Origin: an uncultured Phascolarctobacterium sp.
GTDB lineage: Bacteria > Bacillota > Negativicutes > Acidaminococcales > Acidaminococcaceae
Direction of reading: 5' to 3'
Assembly: GCA_905207485.1 (NCBI GenBank)
Contig: CAJLLL010000025.1
Span: forward strand, 1-28,700
DNA: 28,700 bases
The position numbers and the translations under genes are program-made. The notes beneath the pieces are model-generated. The model saw only the letters and a list, made by a program, of their open reading frames with translations. It did not search any database and was not told where the DNA came from. Within the stretch, counting starts at the first letter, position 1. Each line of letters opens with the position of its first letter. Shown piece by piece: positions 13,615 to 20,710 of the stretch.

Positions 13615-14847
13615 ATGACTGAAAAAATAATGAAGCCGGAGCTTCTGGCACCGGCAGGAAACATGGAAAAATGCAAAATGGCTTTGCGCTATGGCGCAGA
13701 TGCCGTTTATCTGGGCGGAAAAATGTTTGGGCTGCGTGCCTTTGCCAACAATTTTGAAATTGATGAAATAAAAGAAGCGTGCGATTTTGCGCACAGCCTT
13801 GGCAAAAAGGTTTATGTAACCGTAAATATTTTTGCGCACAACAGCGATATTGAAAAACTGCCGGCATATTTGCTTGCTTTGCAAAAAGCCGGTGCGGATG
13901 CGCTTTTAATAAGCGATTTGGGCGTGTGGAGCGTTGCCCGCAAAACCGTACCCGATATGCCTTTGCATGTAAGCACGCAGGCCAACACCACCAACTGGGC
14001 AAGCGTACAGGCATGGCAGGCTTTGGGCGCAGAACGCGTTGTTCTGGCGCGCGAACTTTCACTTGATGAAATTGCACAAATTGGCGCTAAAGCCGAAGTG
14101 GAACTAGAAGCCTTTGTACATGGCGCAATGTGCATCTCGTACAGTGGGCGCTGCTTGCTGAGCAGCTACTTAACCGGGCGTGACGGCAACCGCGGCGCAT
14201 GTGCGCAGGCCTGCCGCTGGGAATATACCCTGCACGAAAAGAACCGTCCGGGTGAAAGTTATGATATTGAAGAAGATGCGCACGGAACTTATGTAATGAA
14301 CAGCAAAGATTTGTGCCTGCTTGCACGCATACCGCAGCTTGTAGAGGCGGGCGTATGCAGCCTGAAAATAGAAGGCCGCATGAAAAGCGTGCATTATGTG
14401 GCAACGGTAGTAAGCGTGTACCGCAAAGCTATTGATGCCTACATGAAAGACCCGCAGGGATATAAAGTGCTGCCCGAATGGATAGAAGAACTGAACAAAG
14501 TATCGCACCGCCCATATACCGAAGGTTTTGCCTTTGGCACACCGGGCGCCGATGCACAGGTTTATACAACCAGCAGCTACGAGCAGACGCATGATTTTGT
14601 AGGCATTGTACTAAGTTATGACAAAGCTGCCAAAAAAGCGCTGATAGAACAGCGCAACAACGTAAAAGCAGGCGAAAAGCTGGAGCTTTTAATGCCGGAC
14701 GGTACCTTAATGCCGCTGGAACTTACAAATATGCAGGACGAAGAAGGAACGCCCATAGACTGTGCGCCGCATGCACGCCAGCACTTCTGGATTAGCTGCG
14801 GCACAGAACTTTTGCCGGATTCGCTGCTGCGGAGGAAAATTATATGA
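13615..14847 (+). CDS. U32 family protein, TrhP-like tRNA hydroxylation factor
   Basis: A U32 'peptidase' family protein of 410 residues. Members such as TrhP/YegQ are now linked to prephenate-dependent 5-hydroxyuridine formation at tRNA position 34 rather than proteolysis. Visible features are the N-terminal APAGNMEKCKMALRYGADAVYLGG, the family core FVHGAMCISYSGRCLLSSY, GNRGACAQACRW and SLKIEGRMKSVHYVATVV, and a C-terminal U32 domain from about residue 320. Cysteines 173, 180, 196 and 200 cluster in the core and could ligate an Fe-S centre. AGGAAC sits just after the mltG stop. Its stop overlaps the ATG of the DUF4911 gene by 4 bp. U32 proteins have several roles, so TrhP function is inferred from length and context. 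Confidence 0.85.
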   Translation: MTEKIMKPELLAPAGNMEKCKMALRYGADAVYLGGKMFGLRAFANNFEIDEIKEACDFAHSLGKKVYVTVNIFAHNSDIEKLPAYLLALQKAGADALLISDLGVWSVARKTVPDMPLHVSTQANTTNWASVQAWQALGAERVVLARELSLDEIAQIGAKAEVELEAFVHGAMCISYSGRCLLSSYLTGRDGNRGACAQACRWEYTLHEKNRPGESYDIEEDAHGTYVMNSKDLCLLARIPQLVEAGVCSLKIEGRMKSVHYVATVVSVYRKAIDAYMKDPQGYKVLPEWIEELNKVSHRPYTEGFAFGTPGADAQVYTTSSYEQTHDFVGIVLSYDKAAKKALIEQRNNVKAGEKLELLMPDGTLMPLELTNMQDEEGTPIDCAPHARQHFWISCGTELLPDSLLRRKII

Positions 14848-15068
14848 GTGACGACCGAAGTATTATTTATGTACGCGTTGCGCCGGAGCGTATTGCCGAC
14901 GTTAACTGGATTATGGAAGGCTACGAGCACCTGGCGCTTGTAACCACCGAAGACCCGCGTGAAGGCGTGGTAAAACTTTTAGGCACGCCTGATACCTACA
15001 ATGATGTAATGGAAATAATTGAAAACATGCCATTTACAGTAGAAATTCTGGAAGGCGAACCTGTTTAA
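14844..15068 (+). CDS. DUF4911 domain protein
   Basis: A 74-residue protein of the DUF4911 family: MSDDRSIIYVRVAPERIADV at the start, then NWIMEGYEHLALVTTEDP and a C-terminal VMEIIENMPFTVEILE. Its ATGA overlap with the U32 gene indicates translational coupling. The alpha-beta pattern and small size suggest a minor domain that works with its partner protein, but the role is unknown. Two hairpin terminators follow. Confidence 0.8.
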   Translation: MSDDRSIIYVRVAPERIADVNWIMEGYEHLALVTTEDPREGVVKLLGTPDTYNDVMEIIENMPFTVEILEGEPV

Positions 15069-15073
15069 AAAAT

Positions 15074-15099
15074 GCCCCGTGCTTTTGTGCGGGGCTTTT
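15074..15099 (+). terminator. Intrinsic terminator after DUF4911
   Basis: GCCCCG/CGGGGC stem around a T-rich 10-nt loop, then CTTTTG. Confidence 0.8.
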
Positions 15100-15108
15100 G
15101 ATTAAGAT

Positions 15109-15138
15109 AAAAGCCGGCGGATATTTCCGCCGGCTTTT
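15109..15138. terminator. Second, perfect 13-bp hairpin terminator
   Basis: AAAAGCCGGCGGA and TCCGCCGGCTTTT pair exactly around TATT. It is a back-up terminator 10 bp after the first one; the A- and T-runs make it symmetrical. Confidence 0.85.
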
Positions 15139-15256
15139 ATGATATAATAAAACCAGCTTATAAATATGCCGGTACGGAAATTTTTAATTTGGCAAAACCG
15201 TTAAAAATAATGCTTTAAACGAAAAAATATTGCCAAAGAGATTATATTTGCGTAAT

Positions 15257-15268
15257 TTTGCGCGCAAA
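15257..15268. promoter_or_regulatory. Perfect 12-bp palindrome upstream of the M24 peptidase promoter
   Basis: TTTGCGCGCAAA reads the same on both strands and ends 2 bp before the -35. A half-site-like TTTGCG also occurs about 10 bp earlier. This is a plausible operator for a dimeric regulator; none is encoded nearby. Confidence 0.45.
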
Positions 15269-15270
15269 TA

Positions 15271-15299
15271 GTGACAGCACGCGCGGTTTATGATAAAAT
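15271..15299 (+). promoter_or_regulatory. Promoter of the M24 peptidase-efp pair
   Basis: GTGACA (15271-15276) and TAAAAT (15294-15299), 17-bp spacer, with TG one base before the -10 (extended -10). Confidence 0.7.
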
Positions 15300-15340
15300 A
15301 TATTAGTATTATTGTTTGAAGAAAGAATGGTGGAATGCAA

Positions 15341-16405
15341 ATGATGCAGCGTTTGGGCAGGTTCTTAAGCCTGATGGCATCACAAGGGCTGGACTGTGTT
15401 ATTGTAAAGGATATTCCCACAATCCGCTATTTAACAGGTTTCCGCGGCGACAGCAGCCTGTTGTATGCTGACAGCAAGAGCACTGTTTTAATAACGGACG
15501 GGCGTTATACCACACAAGCGCAGGAGGAAGTTGCCAATTATTGCAAGGTGTTTACCTATACCGATAATATCTGGCATGCGGCCGCAGATTTTGCCAAAAT
15601 TCATACCAAAGTCGGCTTTGAAGGGGCGGCATACAGCTATAATGATTACAACAGCTTAAAGGCTGAACTGCCGGACAAAACGCTTGCCAACATTGATTTG
15701 AAATACCTGCGCATGGTTAAGGACGAACGCGAACTGAACCTTATGTGGAAAGCCTTTAAAATTGCCGATAAAGCATTTTTAAAACTGCTGCCGGAAATAA
15801 AACCCGGTATGACGGAAAAAGCACTTGCGGCAAGGCTTGAATACTACATGAGCAGCATGGGCAGCGAAAAGCCGTCATTCGATACCATTATCGCTTCCGG
15901 CGCACGCAGCGCACTGCCGCACGGTATGGCAAGCGATAAGGAAATTGAAATAGGCGATTTTATAACTTTCGATTTCGGCGCTGTGTATGATGGCTACCAT
16001 TCGGATATGACAAGAACTGTTGTTCTGGGCATGGCAAATTCGTGGCACAGAGAAATTTACACCATAGTGGAAGAAGCGCAGTGGCGCGGCTTAAAGGCTG
16101 CCAAACCCGGCATGACGGGAGCGGAACTTGATGCGATTGTAAGAGATTACATTACATCGCGCGGTTACGGCGAAAATTATGTTCATGGCCTTGGTCACGG
16201 CGTAGGCCTTGAAATCCACGAAATGCCGAATATTAACAAACGAGGTACTGATGTTGTGCTGGAAAGCGGCATGACGTTCAGCATAGAACCAGGTATTTAC
16301 ATTCCCGGCAAGGGCGGTGTACGTATCGAAGACACGGTTGTATTGACGGATGACGGCGCGAAAGTGCTGTGCGGCGTTAAAAAGCAACTGATGGAAATTG
16401 TTTAA
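15341..16405 (+). CDS. Xaa-Pro aminopeptidase, M24 family
   Basis: A metallopeptidase that removes N-terminal residues preceding proline; cytoplasmic. The N-terminal creatinase-like domain (about 1-125) is followed by the pita-bread catalytic domain with all five metal ligands: D211 and D222 (DFGAVYDGYHSDMTRT), H286 (HGLGHGVGLEIHE), E316 (EPGIYIPGKGG) and E330 (VRIED). The product is 354 residues, the usual length. The frame also has ATG 15335, but GGTGGA at 15329-15334 fits ATG 15341 (6-nt gap). efp begins 25 nt after the stop. The pair M24 peptidase-efp is conserved in Firmicutes (yqhT-efp in Bacillus), which fits a link to proline-rich protein turnover. Confidence 0.93.
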   Translation: MMQRLGRFLSLMASQGLDCVIVKDIPTIRYLTGFRGDSSLLYADSKSTVLITDGRYTTQAQEEVANYCKVFTYTDNIWHAAADFAKIHTKVGFEGAAYSYNDYNSLKAELPDKTLANIDLKYLRMVKDERELNLMWKAFKIADKAFLKLLPEIKPGMTEKALAARLEYYMSSMGSEKPSFDTIIASGARSALPHGMASDKEIEIGDFITFDFGAVYDGYHSDMTRTVVLGMANSWHREIYTIVEEAQWRGLKAAKPGMTGAELDAIVRDYITSRGYGENYVHGLGHGVGLEIHEMPNINKRGTDVVLESGMTFSIEPGIYIPGKGGVRIEDTVVLTDDGAKVLCGVKKQLMEIV

Positions 16406-16430
16406 TTTTAAATAAACAGGAGGAGCATTT

Positions 16431-16988
16431 ATGATTTCAACCAACGAATTTAAAACCAACGTAACTGTTACCATCGATGGCGACGCATGGCAGGTTGTAG
16501 AGTTCCAGCATGTAAAACCGGGTAAAGGCGCAGCTTTTGTCCGTGCTAAAATGCGCAACCTCTGCACCGGCGCTGTTGTAGAACGTACCTTCAATGCCGG
16601 CGAACGTATGCCGAAAGCACACATTGACCGCCGTGCAATGCAGTTCCTTTATGAAGCTGACGGTATGTATGTATTCATGGACAACGAAACCTACGAACAG
16701 TCTGAACTGACCAAAGAACAGCTTGGTAATGCCATCAACTTCCTTAAAGAAAACATGGACGCTAAAATCATGATTTACAGCGGTCGCGTTATCGGCGTTG
16801 ACCTGCCGAACACTGTTGAACTGACTGTAGTTAAAACCGACCCGGGCATCCGCGGCGATACGGCTACCGGCGGCAGCAAACCCGCAACCATGGATACCGG
16901 CTATGTTGTTAAAGTGCCTCTGTTCATCAACGAAGGCGATGTACTCAACATTGATACCCGTACCGGCGAATACATTTCCCGCGCTTAA
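16431..16988 (+). CDS. efp: Elongation factor P
   Basis: Helps the ribosome form peptide bonds at polyproline stretches by binding between the P and E sites. The 185-residue product has the three beta-barrel domains; the N-terminal tip loop HVKPGKGAAFV puts the modifiable lysine at K32. In Bacillus this lysine carries 5-aminopentanol, in enterobacteria beta-lysyl-lysine. No modification gene is in the window, so the type is unknown. The C-terminal signature GDVLNIDTRTGEYISRA is present. AGGAGG lies upstream of the ATG. It is probably cotranscribed with the M24 peptidase and ends at a strong terminator. Confidence 0.97.
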   Translation: MISTNEFKTNVTVTIDGDAWQVVEFQHVKPGKGAAFVRAKMRNLCTGAVVERTFNAGERMPKAHIDRRAMQFLYEADGMYVFMDNETYEQSELTKEQLGNAINFLKENMDAKIMIYSGRVIGVDLPNTVELTVVKTDPGIRGDTATGGSKPATMDTGYVVKVPLFINEGDVLNIDTRTGEYISRA

Positions 16989-17013
16989 TTTTAACAAAAG
17001 CATAAATAATACC

Positions 17014-17048
17014 AAAAGGCTGAACTCTATGTTCAGCCTTTTTAATTT
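17014..17048 (+). terminator. Intrinsic terminator after efp
   Basis: AAAAGGCTGAAC and GTTCAGCCTTTT pair perfectly around TCTAT, followed by a T-rich tail. Confidence 0.9.
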
Positions 17049-17133
17049 TGCATAAATTATATACTTTTACTGCTACAATTTTTACATTTACGCATACACT
17101 TATATGTTTAATTAATAGTTCGGCTGGTTTTAA

Positions 17134-17162
17134 TGGCAATATGCCTCTGCCGGTAGTATAAT
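17134..17162 (+). promoter_or_regulatory. Possible promoter of the 205-residue hypothetical gene
   Basis: TATAAT at 17157-17162 is good; the -35 at 17 bp (TGGCAA) is weak. Confidence 0.4.
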
Positions 17163-17214
17163 AAACATATAAAGTATTTGTATGGCAAAATATTTAAGCG
17201 GGCGGTGATGATGG

Positions 17215-17832
17215 ATGGAAGCGGTTAAAAGGATATTCCGGTTTTTGCCGTTGATTCTTCTGATAGGGTCTATTGGGATGCTTGTAAACACTACAAGCGA
17301 TATACAGAAAGTACGTTCTGCTGATGAATATCAGGACAGAGGTGTGTACACATTTTACCCGAAAAGGGTGGCGCCGCTGCTGAAAGAAACCAACTATACC
17401 GGCAGAATGAAAAGAATGAACCCGACAACTACTGTTTATGCCGTAGATTACTGGACAGAAGAAACCAGGAAAAACAGACTGGCAGCAGCAGCGGAACAGA
17501 TGCCGGAACCTAAAAACTGGCGTGAAAAAATTGAACAGGGCAAAAAGCTGAGAGATAAGATGCGCCTGGTGCCCGAATATAATTATTTGCTCGAAAAAGG
17601 CGGCATTGAAAGCAAGGCTCAGGAAATTGTGGATGAAGGTAAACCCATTGAGCGCCGCGTGCTGTATATACCTGAAGAAAAATCCTATATTACGGTTGAA
17701 AAAGACATGACGGCAGAAGATTATGTAGATGGGCAGATAGGCTATAAGAAAAATGTGGAAATGGTTTGCATTACTTATATAGTTGGCTTTGCTGCTTATT
17801 ATCTGGTTAAGCATTTCAGCAAAACAGTATGA
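17215..17832 (+). CDS. Hypothetical protein with two membrane segments
   Basis: 205 residues, family not recognised. A basic start (MEAVKRIFR) leads into a hydrophobic segment at about 9-26. A charged middle part of about 150 residues follows (RKNRLAAAAEQMPEPKNWRE, then a basic helix-like stretch), and a second hydrophobic segment lies near the C terminus (about 181-198, VCITYIVGFAAYYLVKHF). Both ends therefore sit in the membrane with a soluble loop between them. This layout is shared by some DUF3592-like small membrane proteins, but I see no decisive motif. GGCGGTGAT precedes the ATG. It is a single gene between two terminators. Confidence 0.7.
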   Translation: MEAVKRIFRFLPLILLIGSIGMLVNTTSDIQKVRSADEYQDRGVYTFYPKRVAPLLKETNYTGRMKRMNPTTTVYAVDYWTEETRKNRLAAAAEQMPEPKNWREKIEQGKKLRDKMRLVPEYNYLLEKGGIESKAQEIVDEGKPIERRVLYIPEEKSYITVEKDMTAEDYVDGQIGYKKNVEMVCITYIVGFAAYYLVKHFSKTV

Positions 17833-17874
17833 TTTTGCAGCCGCAGGCAAAATAATAAACAAAAATAATAAATA

Positions 17875-17908
17875 AAACCCTCAGTGCTCAAAAAGCCTGA
17901 GGGTTTGT
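17875..17908 (+). terminator. Intrinsic terminator after the hypothetical gene
   Basis: AAACCCTCAG and CTGAGGGTTT pair perfectly around a 12-nt loop, followed by a T-rich tail. Confidence 0.8.
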
Positions 17909-17924
17909 TGTTTGTAAAGACAAA

Positions 17925-17956
17925 AAAACGGGCAGTTTAAAACAGCCCGTTTTTAT
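17925..17956 (-). terminator. Terminator of the HD-GYP gene
   Basis: AAAACGGGC and GCCCGTTTT pair around an 11-nt loop. The run of seven A on the + strand (17922-17928) gives a U-tail for the minus-strand gene that ends at 17958. It faces the preceding + strand terminator. Confidence 0.75.
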
Positions 17957-17957
17957 T

Positions 17958-18563
17958 TTATTTAATTTTGCAGGGGATTATAGATTCCAAAAACGCCCTT
18001 ACCACATTGGGGTCAAAATCTGTGCCGGCTTTGTCTTTCATTTCTTTAATTGCTTCCAGCGGCGTTTTTTGCCAGTAGTGGGTGCAGGGGTTTACAATGC
18101 GGTCGTAATAATTGGCTACGGCAATTATACGCGCGCCGAGCGGAATATTTACGCCTTTTAAACGTTTAGGATAACCGGTGCCGTCCCATTTTTCGTGGTG
18201 GCTGTAAATAATATCTATAATATGGCTGAATTCCGGTATGTTTTCCAAAATGCTTGCACCGGCCTGGCAATGGCGTTTGTAGGTGGCAAGCTCACGAGTG
18301 CTTAAATAAGGCGTTTTTTTTAAGATTGCGTTCGGTACGGAAAGATGCCCGATATCATGTAGCAGCGCAGCGCTTTTAATAGAAGCGATTTCTGCCGCCG
18401 GCAAACCCAATTTTGCCGCGATGCAGGCTGCGTAGTTTGCAACCTGCTGGCTGTGCATGTATAAAGCTGTATCTTTTTTTTGCAGCAGTGTTAAAAGCGA
18501 GTTGCAAATTTCACGTATGTTGTTTTCTTTAGGGAAATCCAGTACCTGGGGTAAAGCAATCAT
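17958..18563 (-). CDS. HD-GYP domain protein, putative cyclic-di-GMP phosphodiesterase
   Basis: 201 residues made almost entirely of an HD-GYP domain. Metal-binding and catalytic residues are in place: H37, the HD pair H69-D70 (LLHDIGHLSVP), H98, H122-H123 (SHHEKWDGTGYP) and the GYP motif at 130-132, followed by IPLGARIIAVANYYDR. HD-GYP proteins usually hydrolyse c-di-GMP to GMP or pGpG. The third-last motif reads VANYYD where VADxYD is usual, so one metal-site Asp is replaced by Asn. There is no sensor or receiver domain and no membrane segment, so its input is unknown. AGGATGG lies about 10 nt before the ATG. Confidence 0.88.
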   Translation of the reverse strand: MIALPQVLDFPKENNIREICNSLLTLLQKKDTALYMHSQQVANYAACIAAKLGLPAAEIASIKSAALLHDIGHLSVPNAILKKTPYLSTRELATYKRHCQAGASILENIPEFSHIIDIIYSHHEKWDGTGYPKRLKGVNIPLGARIIAVANYYDRIVNPCTHYWQKTPLEAIKEMKDKAGTDFDPNVVRAFLESIIPCKIK

Positions 18564-18612
18564 AAAACAACCATCCTGTCAAAAATCCGTCCAATCAAAT
18601 CTTGCACATAAT

Positions 18613-18640
18613 AGTATACTACAACCTTGCAAAATAGCAA
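18613..18640 (-). promoter_or_regulatory. Promoter of the HD-GYP gene
   Basis: On the minus strand TTGCTA (18635-18640) and TATACT (18613-18618) are 16 bp apart, about 50 nt before the start codon. It is divergent from the structured RNA promoter. Confidence 0.6.
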
Positions 18641-18674
18641 AGGGCATTTTATAAAAATTTTATCGGGCCGGGGC

Positions 18675-18702
18675 TTGCAAAATTTTCATAAGCAGATATA
18701 AT
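18675..18702 (+). promoter_or_regulatory. Promoter of the structured RNA
   Basis: TTGCAA (18675-18680) and TATAAT (18697-18702), 16-bp spacer; a second TATAAT directly follows (18703-18708). The predicted start coincides with the 5' side of the RNA's closing stem at about 18709. Confidence 0.75.
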
Positions 18703-18708
18703 TATAAT

Positions 18709-18914
18709 GCAGCTCAGGTCTGTGGTTGCAAGTCGATGCCAGTTGCGGGCAAAACGATCCACGTAAGCAGCAAAAATTTGCTGTGAGCACGGCGCAGCTT
18801 AGAGGTAAGTCCTGCCGCGAAAAGCGAGAGGGGTAGTAGTGGGGAGCATGGTGCTTAGGAGCGAAACTTCCAGCAGGCGGGTGTGGGGGCGAAGACCAGG
18901 TCAGCTGAGTTGCT
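18709..18914 (+). ncRNA. Structured non-coding RNA of about 205 nt, family not assigned
   Basis: A G-rich stretch without coding potential, sharply bounded. The ends pair: GCAGCTCAG (18709-18717) with CTGAGTTGC (18905-18913), one G-T pair, extended inward by GGTCT with AGACC. Inside are several local hairpins: a nested GTGG...CCAC element (about 18724-18764), CAGCA/TGCTG at about 18768-18783, GCAGCTTA-GAGG-TAAG-tc-CTGC around 18800, CGC-GAAAA-GCG, AGCA-TGG-TGCT and CTTC/GAAG. It has its own strong promoter and is followed by a terminator-like hairpin, so it is probably an independent RNA. The size, closing stem and strong promoter would suit 6S RNA, but I see no decisive 6S motif. I find no RNase P, tmRNA, SRP, cobalamin, lysine or T-box signature. 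Confidence 0.65.
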
Positions 18915-18930
18915 TTATTTTATAAAAATT

Positions 18931-18974
18931 AGCCTTTTTTGCATAATTTTGCTTGTGCGGAAAGGCTTTTAGTT
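18931..18974 (+). terminator. Terminator-like hairpin after the structured RNA
   Basis: AGCCTTT (18931-18937) pairs with AAAGGCT (18961-18967), with an inner GCA/TGC pairing, followed by TTTAGTTTT. The 23-nt loop is long, so strength is uncertain. Confidence 0.5.
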
Positions 18975-18981
18975 TTATAAT
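18953..18981 (+). promoter_or_regulatory. Promoter of the first binding-protein gene
   Basis: TTGTGC (18953-18958) and TATAAT (18976-18981), 17-bp spacer. It overlaps the terminator-like hairpin, showing that the transporter gene can start independently of the upstream RNA. Confidence 0.65.
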
Positions 18982-19032
18982 ATACTTTATTATAACAATG
19001 CCTTGCGGCAGATTTTGGAGGGGGATAACCAG

Positions 19033-19806
19033 ATGAAAAAATTTTTGGCATTACTGATGACGGCTATGATGGCGCTGGCGCTTGTTACGGCAGGCTGCGG
19101 CGGCAGTGAAGAAGAAAAAGCAGGCGGCGATAAAGTTCTGCGCGTAGGTACGGAGCCTTCTTTTGCGCCGTTTGAAATGCAGGCGGAAGGTTCTGAAGAA
19201 CTCACCGGCTTTGATATGGATTTAATCCGCGCTATCGGCAAGCAGCTTGGCTATAAAGTTGAAATCAGCGCAATGGGCTTTGATGCTTTAATTCCTGCTT
19301 TGCAGGCAGATAACATTGATGTGGCCCTTGCCGGCATGAGCATTACCGAAGAACGCAAACAGCAGGTAATTTTTTCCGAGCCGTATTATAAATCAGGGCT
19401 TTTGGTAATGGTGCCGAAAGACAACAACGATATTAAAAGCATTGATGATTTGAAGGGCAAACGCATTGCCGTACAGATTGGCACTACCGGAGCTTTCCGT
19501 GCGGAAACTGTTGAAGGCGCAAAGGTTACTGCTTTTAACGATAACGGCAGCGCAGTTCTGGAAATGAAAAACGGTGCGGCAGATGCCGTAATTAACGATG
19601 CTCCTGTATTAAAATACTTTTTGGCGCAGGGCGGCAGTGAATATGCAAAAACCGTTGGTGAAGTGCTGAATGCCGAAGATTATGGCATTGCCGTAAAAAA
19701 AGGCAACGATAAACTGGCTGCTGATATCAACAAAGCGCTTAACGAACTGAAACAAAACGGCGAATTCGATAAGATTTACAACAAATGGTTCGGCGAAGCC
19801 AAATAA
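19033..19806 (+). CDS. Amino-acid ABC transporter substrate-binding lipoprotein (paralogue 1)
   Basis: Binds a polar amino acid outside the cytoplasmic membrane and delivers it to the permease. 257 residues from ATG 19033; the frame opens at TTG 19003, but GGAGGGGG just before 19033 and the signal peptide decide the start. MKKFLALLMTAMM starts a lipoprotein signal with lipobox VTAGC (lipidated Cys at about 22). The mature part is an SBP_bac_3 domain: VGTEPSFAPFE, GFDMDLIRAIGKQLGYKVE, FDALIPALQADNIDVALAGM, QIGTTGAFRAETVEG and DAVINDAPVLKYF. It is about 70% identical by eye to the next gene, indicating tandem duplication. The substrate cannot be read from the sequence; glutamine, glutamate, arginine or cystine are possible. 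Confidence 0.92.
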   Translation: MKKFLALLMTAMMALALVTAGCGGSEEEKAGGDKVLRVGTEPSFAPFEMQAEGSEELTGFDMDLIRAIGKQLGYKVEISAMGFDALIPALQADNIDVALAGMSITEERKQQVIFSEPYYKSGLLVMVPKDNNDIKSIDDLKGKRIAVQIGTTGAFRAETVEGAKVTAFNDNGSAVLEMKNGAADAVINDAPVLKYFLAQGGSEYAKTVGEVLNAEDYGIAVKKGNDKLAADINKALNELKQNGEFDKIYNKWFGEAK

Positions 19807-19839
19807 TGATTTTTTATGCAGCTTTTTTGAAACTTTTTG

Positions 19840-19868
19840 TTGCCTAACCGCCGTTTTAGAGCTATAAT
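19840..19868 (+). promoter_or_regulatory. Promoter of the second binding-protein gene
   Basis: TTGCCT (19840-19845) and TATAAT (19863-19868), 17-bp spacer, about 50 nt before the start. Confidence 0.65.
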
Positions 19869-19918
19869 ATTTTAACAGGTAAAAGTTTTGTAAATTTATA
19901 CGTATGGAGGTTATGTTT

Positions 19919-20704
19919 ATGAAAAAATATTTAGTGTTTTTGATGGCTGCTTTAATGCTTGTTGCCCTTGCAGTAGCAGGCTGCGGCGGCTCTAAGGAAG
20001 AAAGCAAGCCTGCTGCAGACACCAATAAAGTTCTGCGCGTGGCTACCGAGCCTACTTTTGCTCCGTTTGAATTTCAGGAAGAAGGCTCCGATAAACTTTC
20101 CGGCTTTGATATGGATTTAATTCGTGCTATCGGCGCTAAAATGGGTTATAAAGTAGAAATTGCCAACATGGGCTTTGACGCTCTTATTCCTGCGCTTAAC
20201 ACCGGCAATATTGATGTTGCCATTGCCGGCATGAGCATTACCGATGAAAGAAAACAAGCTGTAGGCATGTCTGACCCGTATTATACTTCCGGCCTTATCG
20301 TTATGGTTAAAAAAGACAACAACGATATTAAGGGCATTGAAGATTTGAAAGGCAAACGCATTGCCGCACAAATCGGCACCACCGGCGCAGCAAAAGCACA
20401 CAGTGTTGAAGGCGCGGTTGTAACCGAATTCAATACCAATACCGAATCTGCTATGGAACTTACCAACGGCGGCGTTGACGCTGTTATTAACGACAGCCCG
20501 GTTATCGGTTATTATCTGGCACAGGGCGGCAGCGAAGTTGCTAAAACCGTTGGCGATGTAATGGAAGCAGAACAGTATGGCATTGCCGTTAAAAAAGACA
20601 ACACCAAACTGCTTGAAGAAATTAACAAAGCATTGGCAGAACTGAAACAAAACGGCGAATACGATAAGATTTACAAAACCTGGTTCGGTGAAGTGAAGAA
20701 ATAA
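19919..20704 (+). CDS. Amino-acid ABC transporter substrate-binding lipoprotein (paralogue 2)
   Basis: 261 residues from ATG 19919, chosen because GGAGG at 19906-19910 is 8 nt upstream and the signal peptide MKKYLVFLMAALMLVALAVAGC follows directly; upstream in-frame ATGs are too close to or before the ribosome binding site. The lipobox is AVAGC. The SBP_bac_3 domain is colinear with paralogue 1 throughout (VATEPTFAPFE, GFDMDLIRAIGAKMGYKVE, FDALIPALNTGNIDVAIAGM, QIGTTGAAKAHSVEG). Differences fall around the ligand site: FRAET in the first protein against AKAHS here, and PYYKSGL against PYYTSGL. The two may bind different ligands and share one permease and ATPase. It has its own promoter and precedes the permease by 93 bp with a hairpin between. 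Confidence 0.92.
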   Translation: MKKYLVFLMAALMLVALAVAGCGGSKEESKPAADTNKVLRVATEPTFAPFEFQEEGSDKLSGFDMDLIRAIGAKMGYKVEIANMGFDALIPALNTGNIDVAIAGMSITDERKQAVGMSDPYYTSGLIVMVKKDNNDIKGIEDLKGKRIAAQIGTTGAAKAHSVEGAVVTEFNTNTESAMELTNGGVDAVINDSPVIGYYLAQGGSEVAKTVGDVMEAEQYGIAVKKDNTKLLEEINKALAELKQNGEYDKIYKTWFGEVKK

Positions 20705-20710
20705 GCATTG

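Noticed and set aside
18709..18914. Cobalamin, lysine or T-box riboswitch, RNase P RNA, tmRNA or SRP RNA
   Set aside because: The diagnostic core strings of these RNAs are absent, and an independent promoter for the next gene lies after the terminator-like hairpin.
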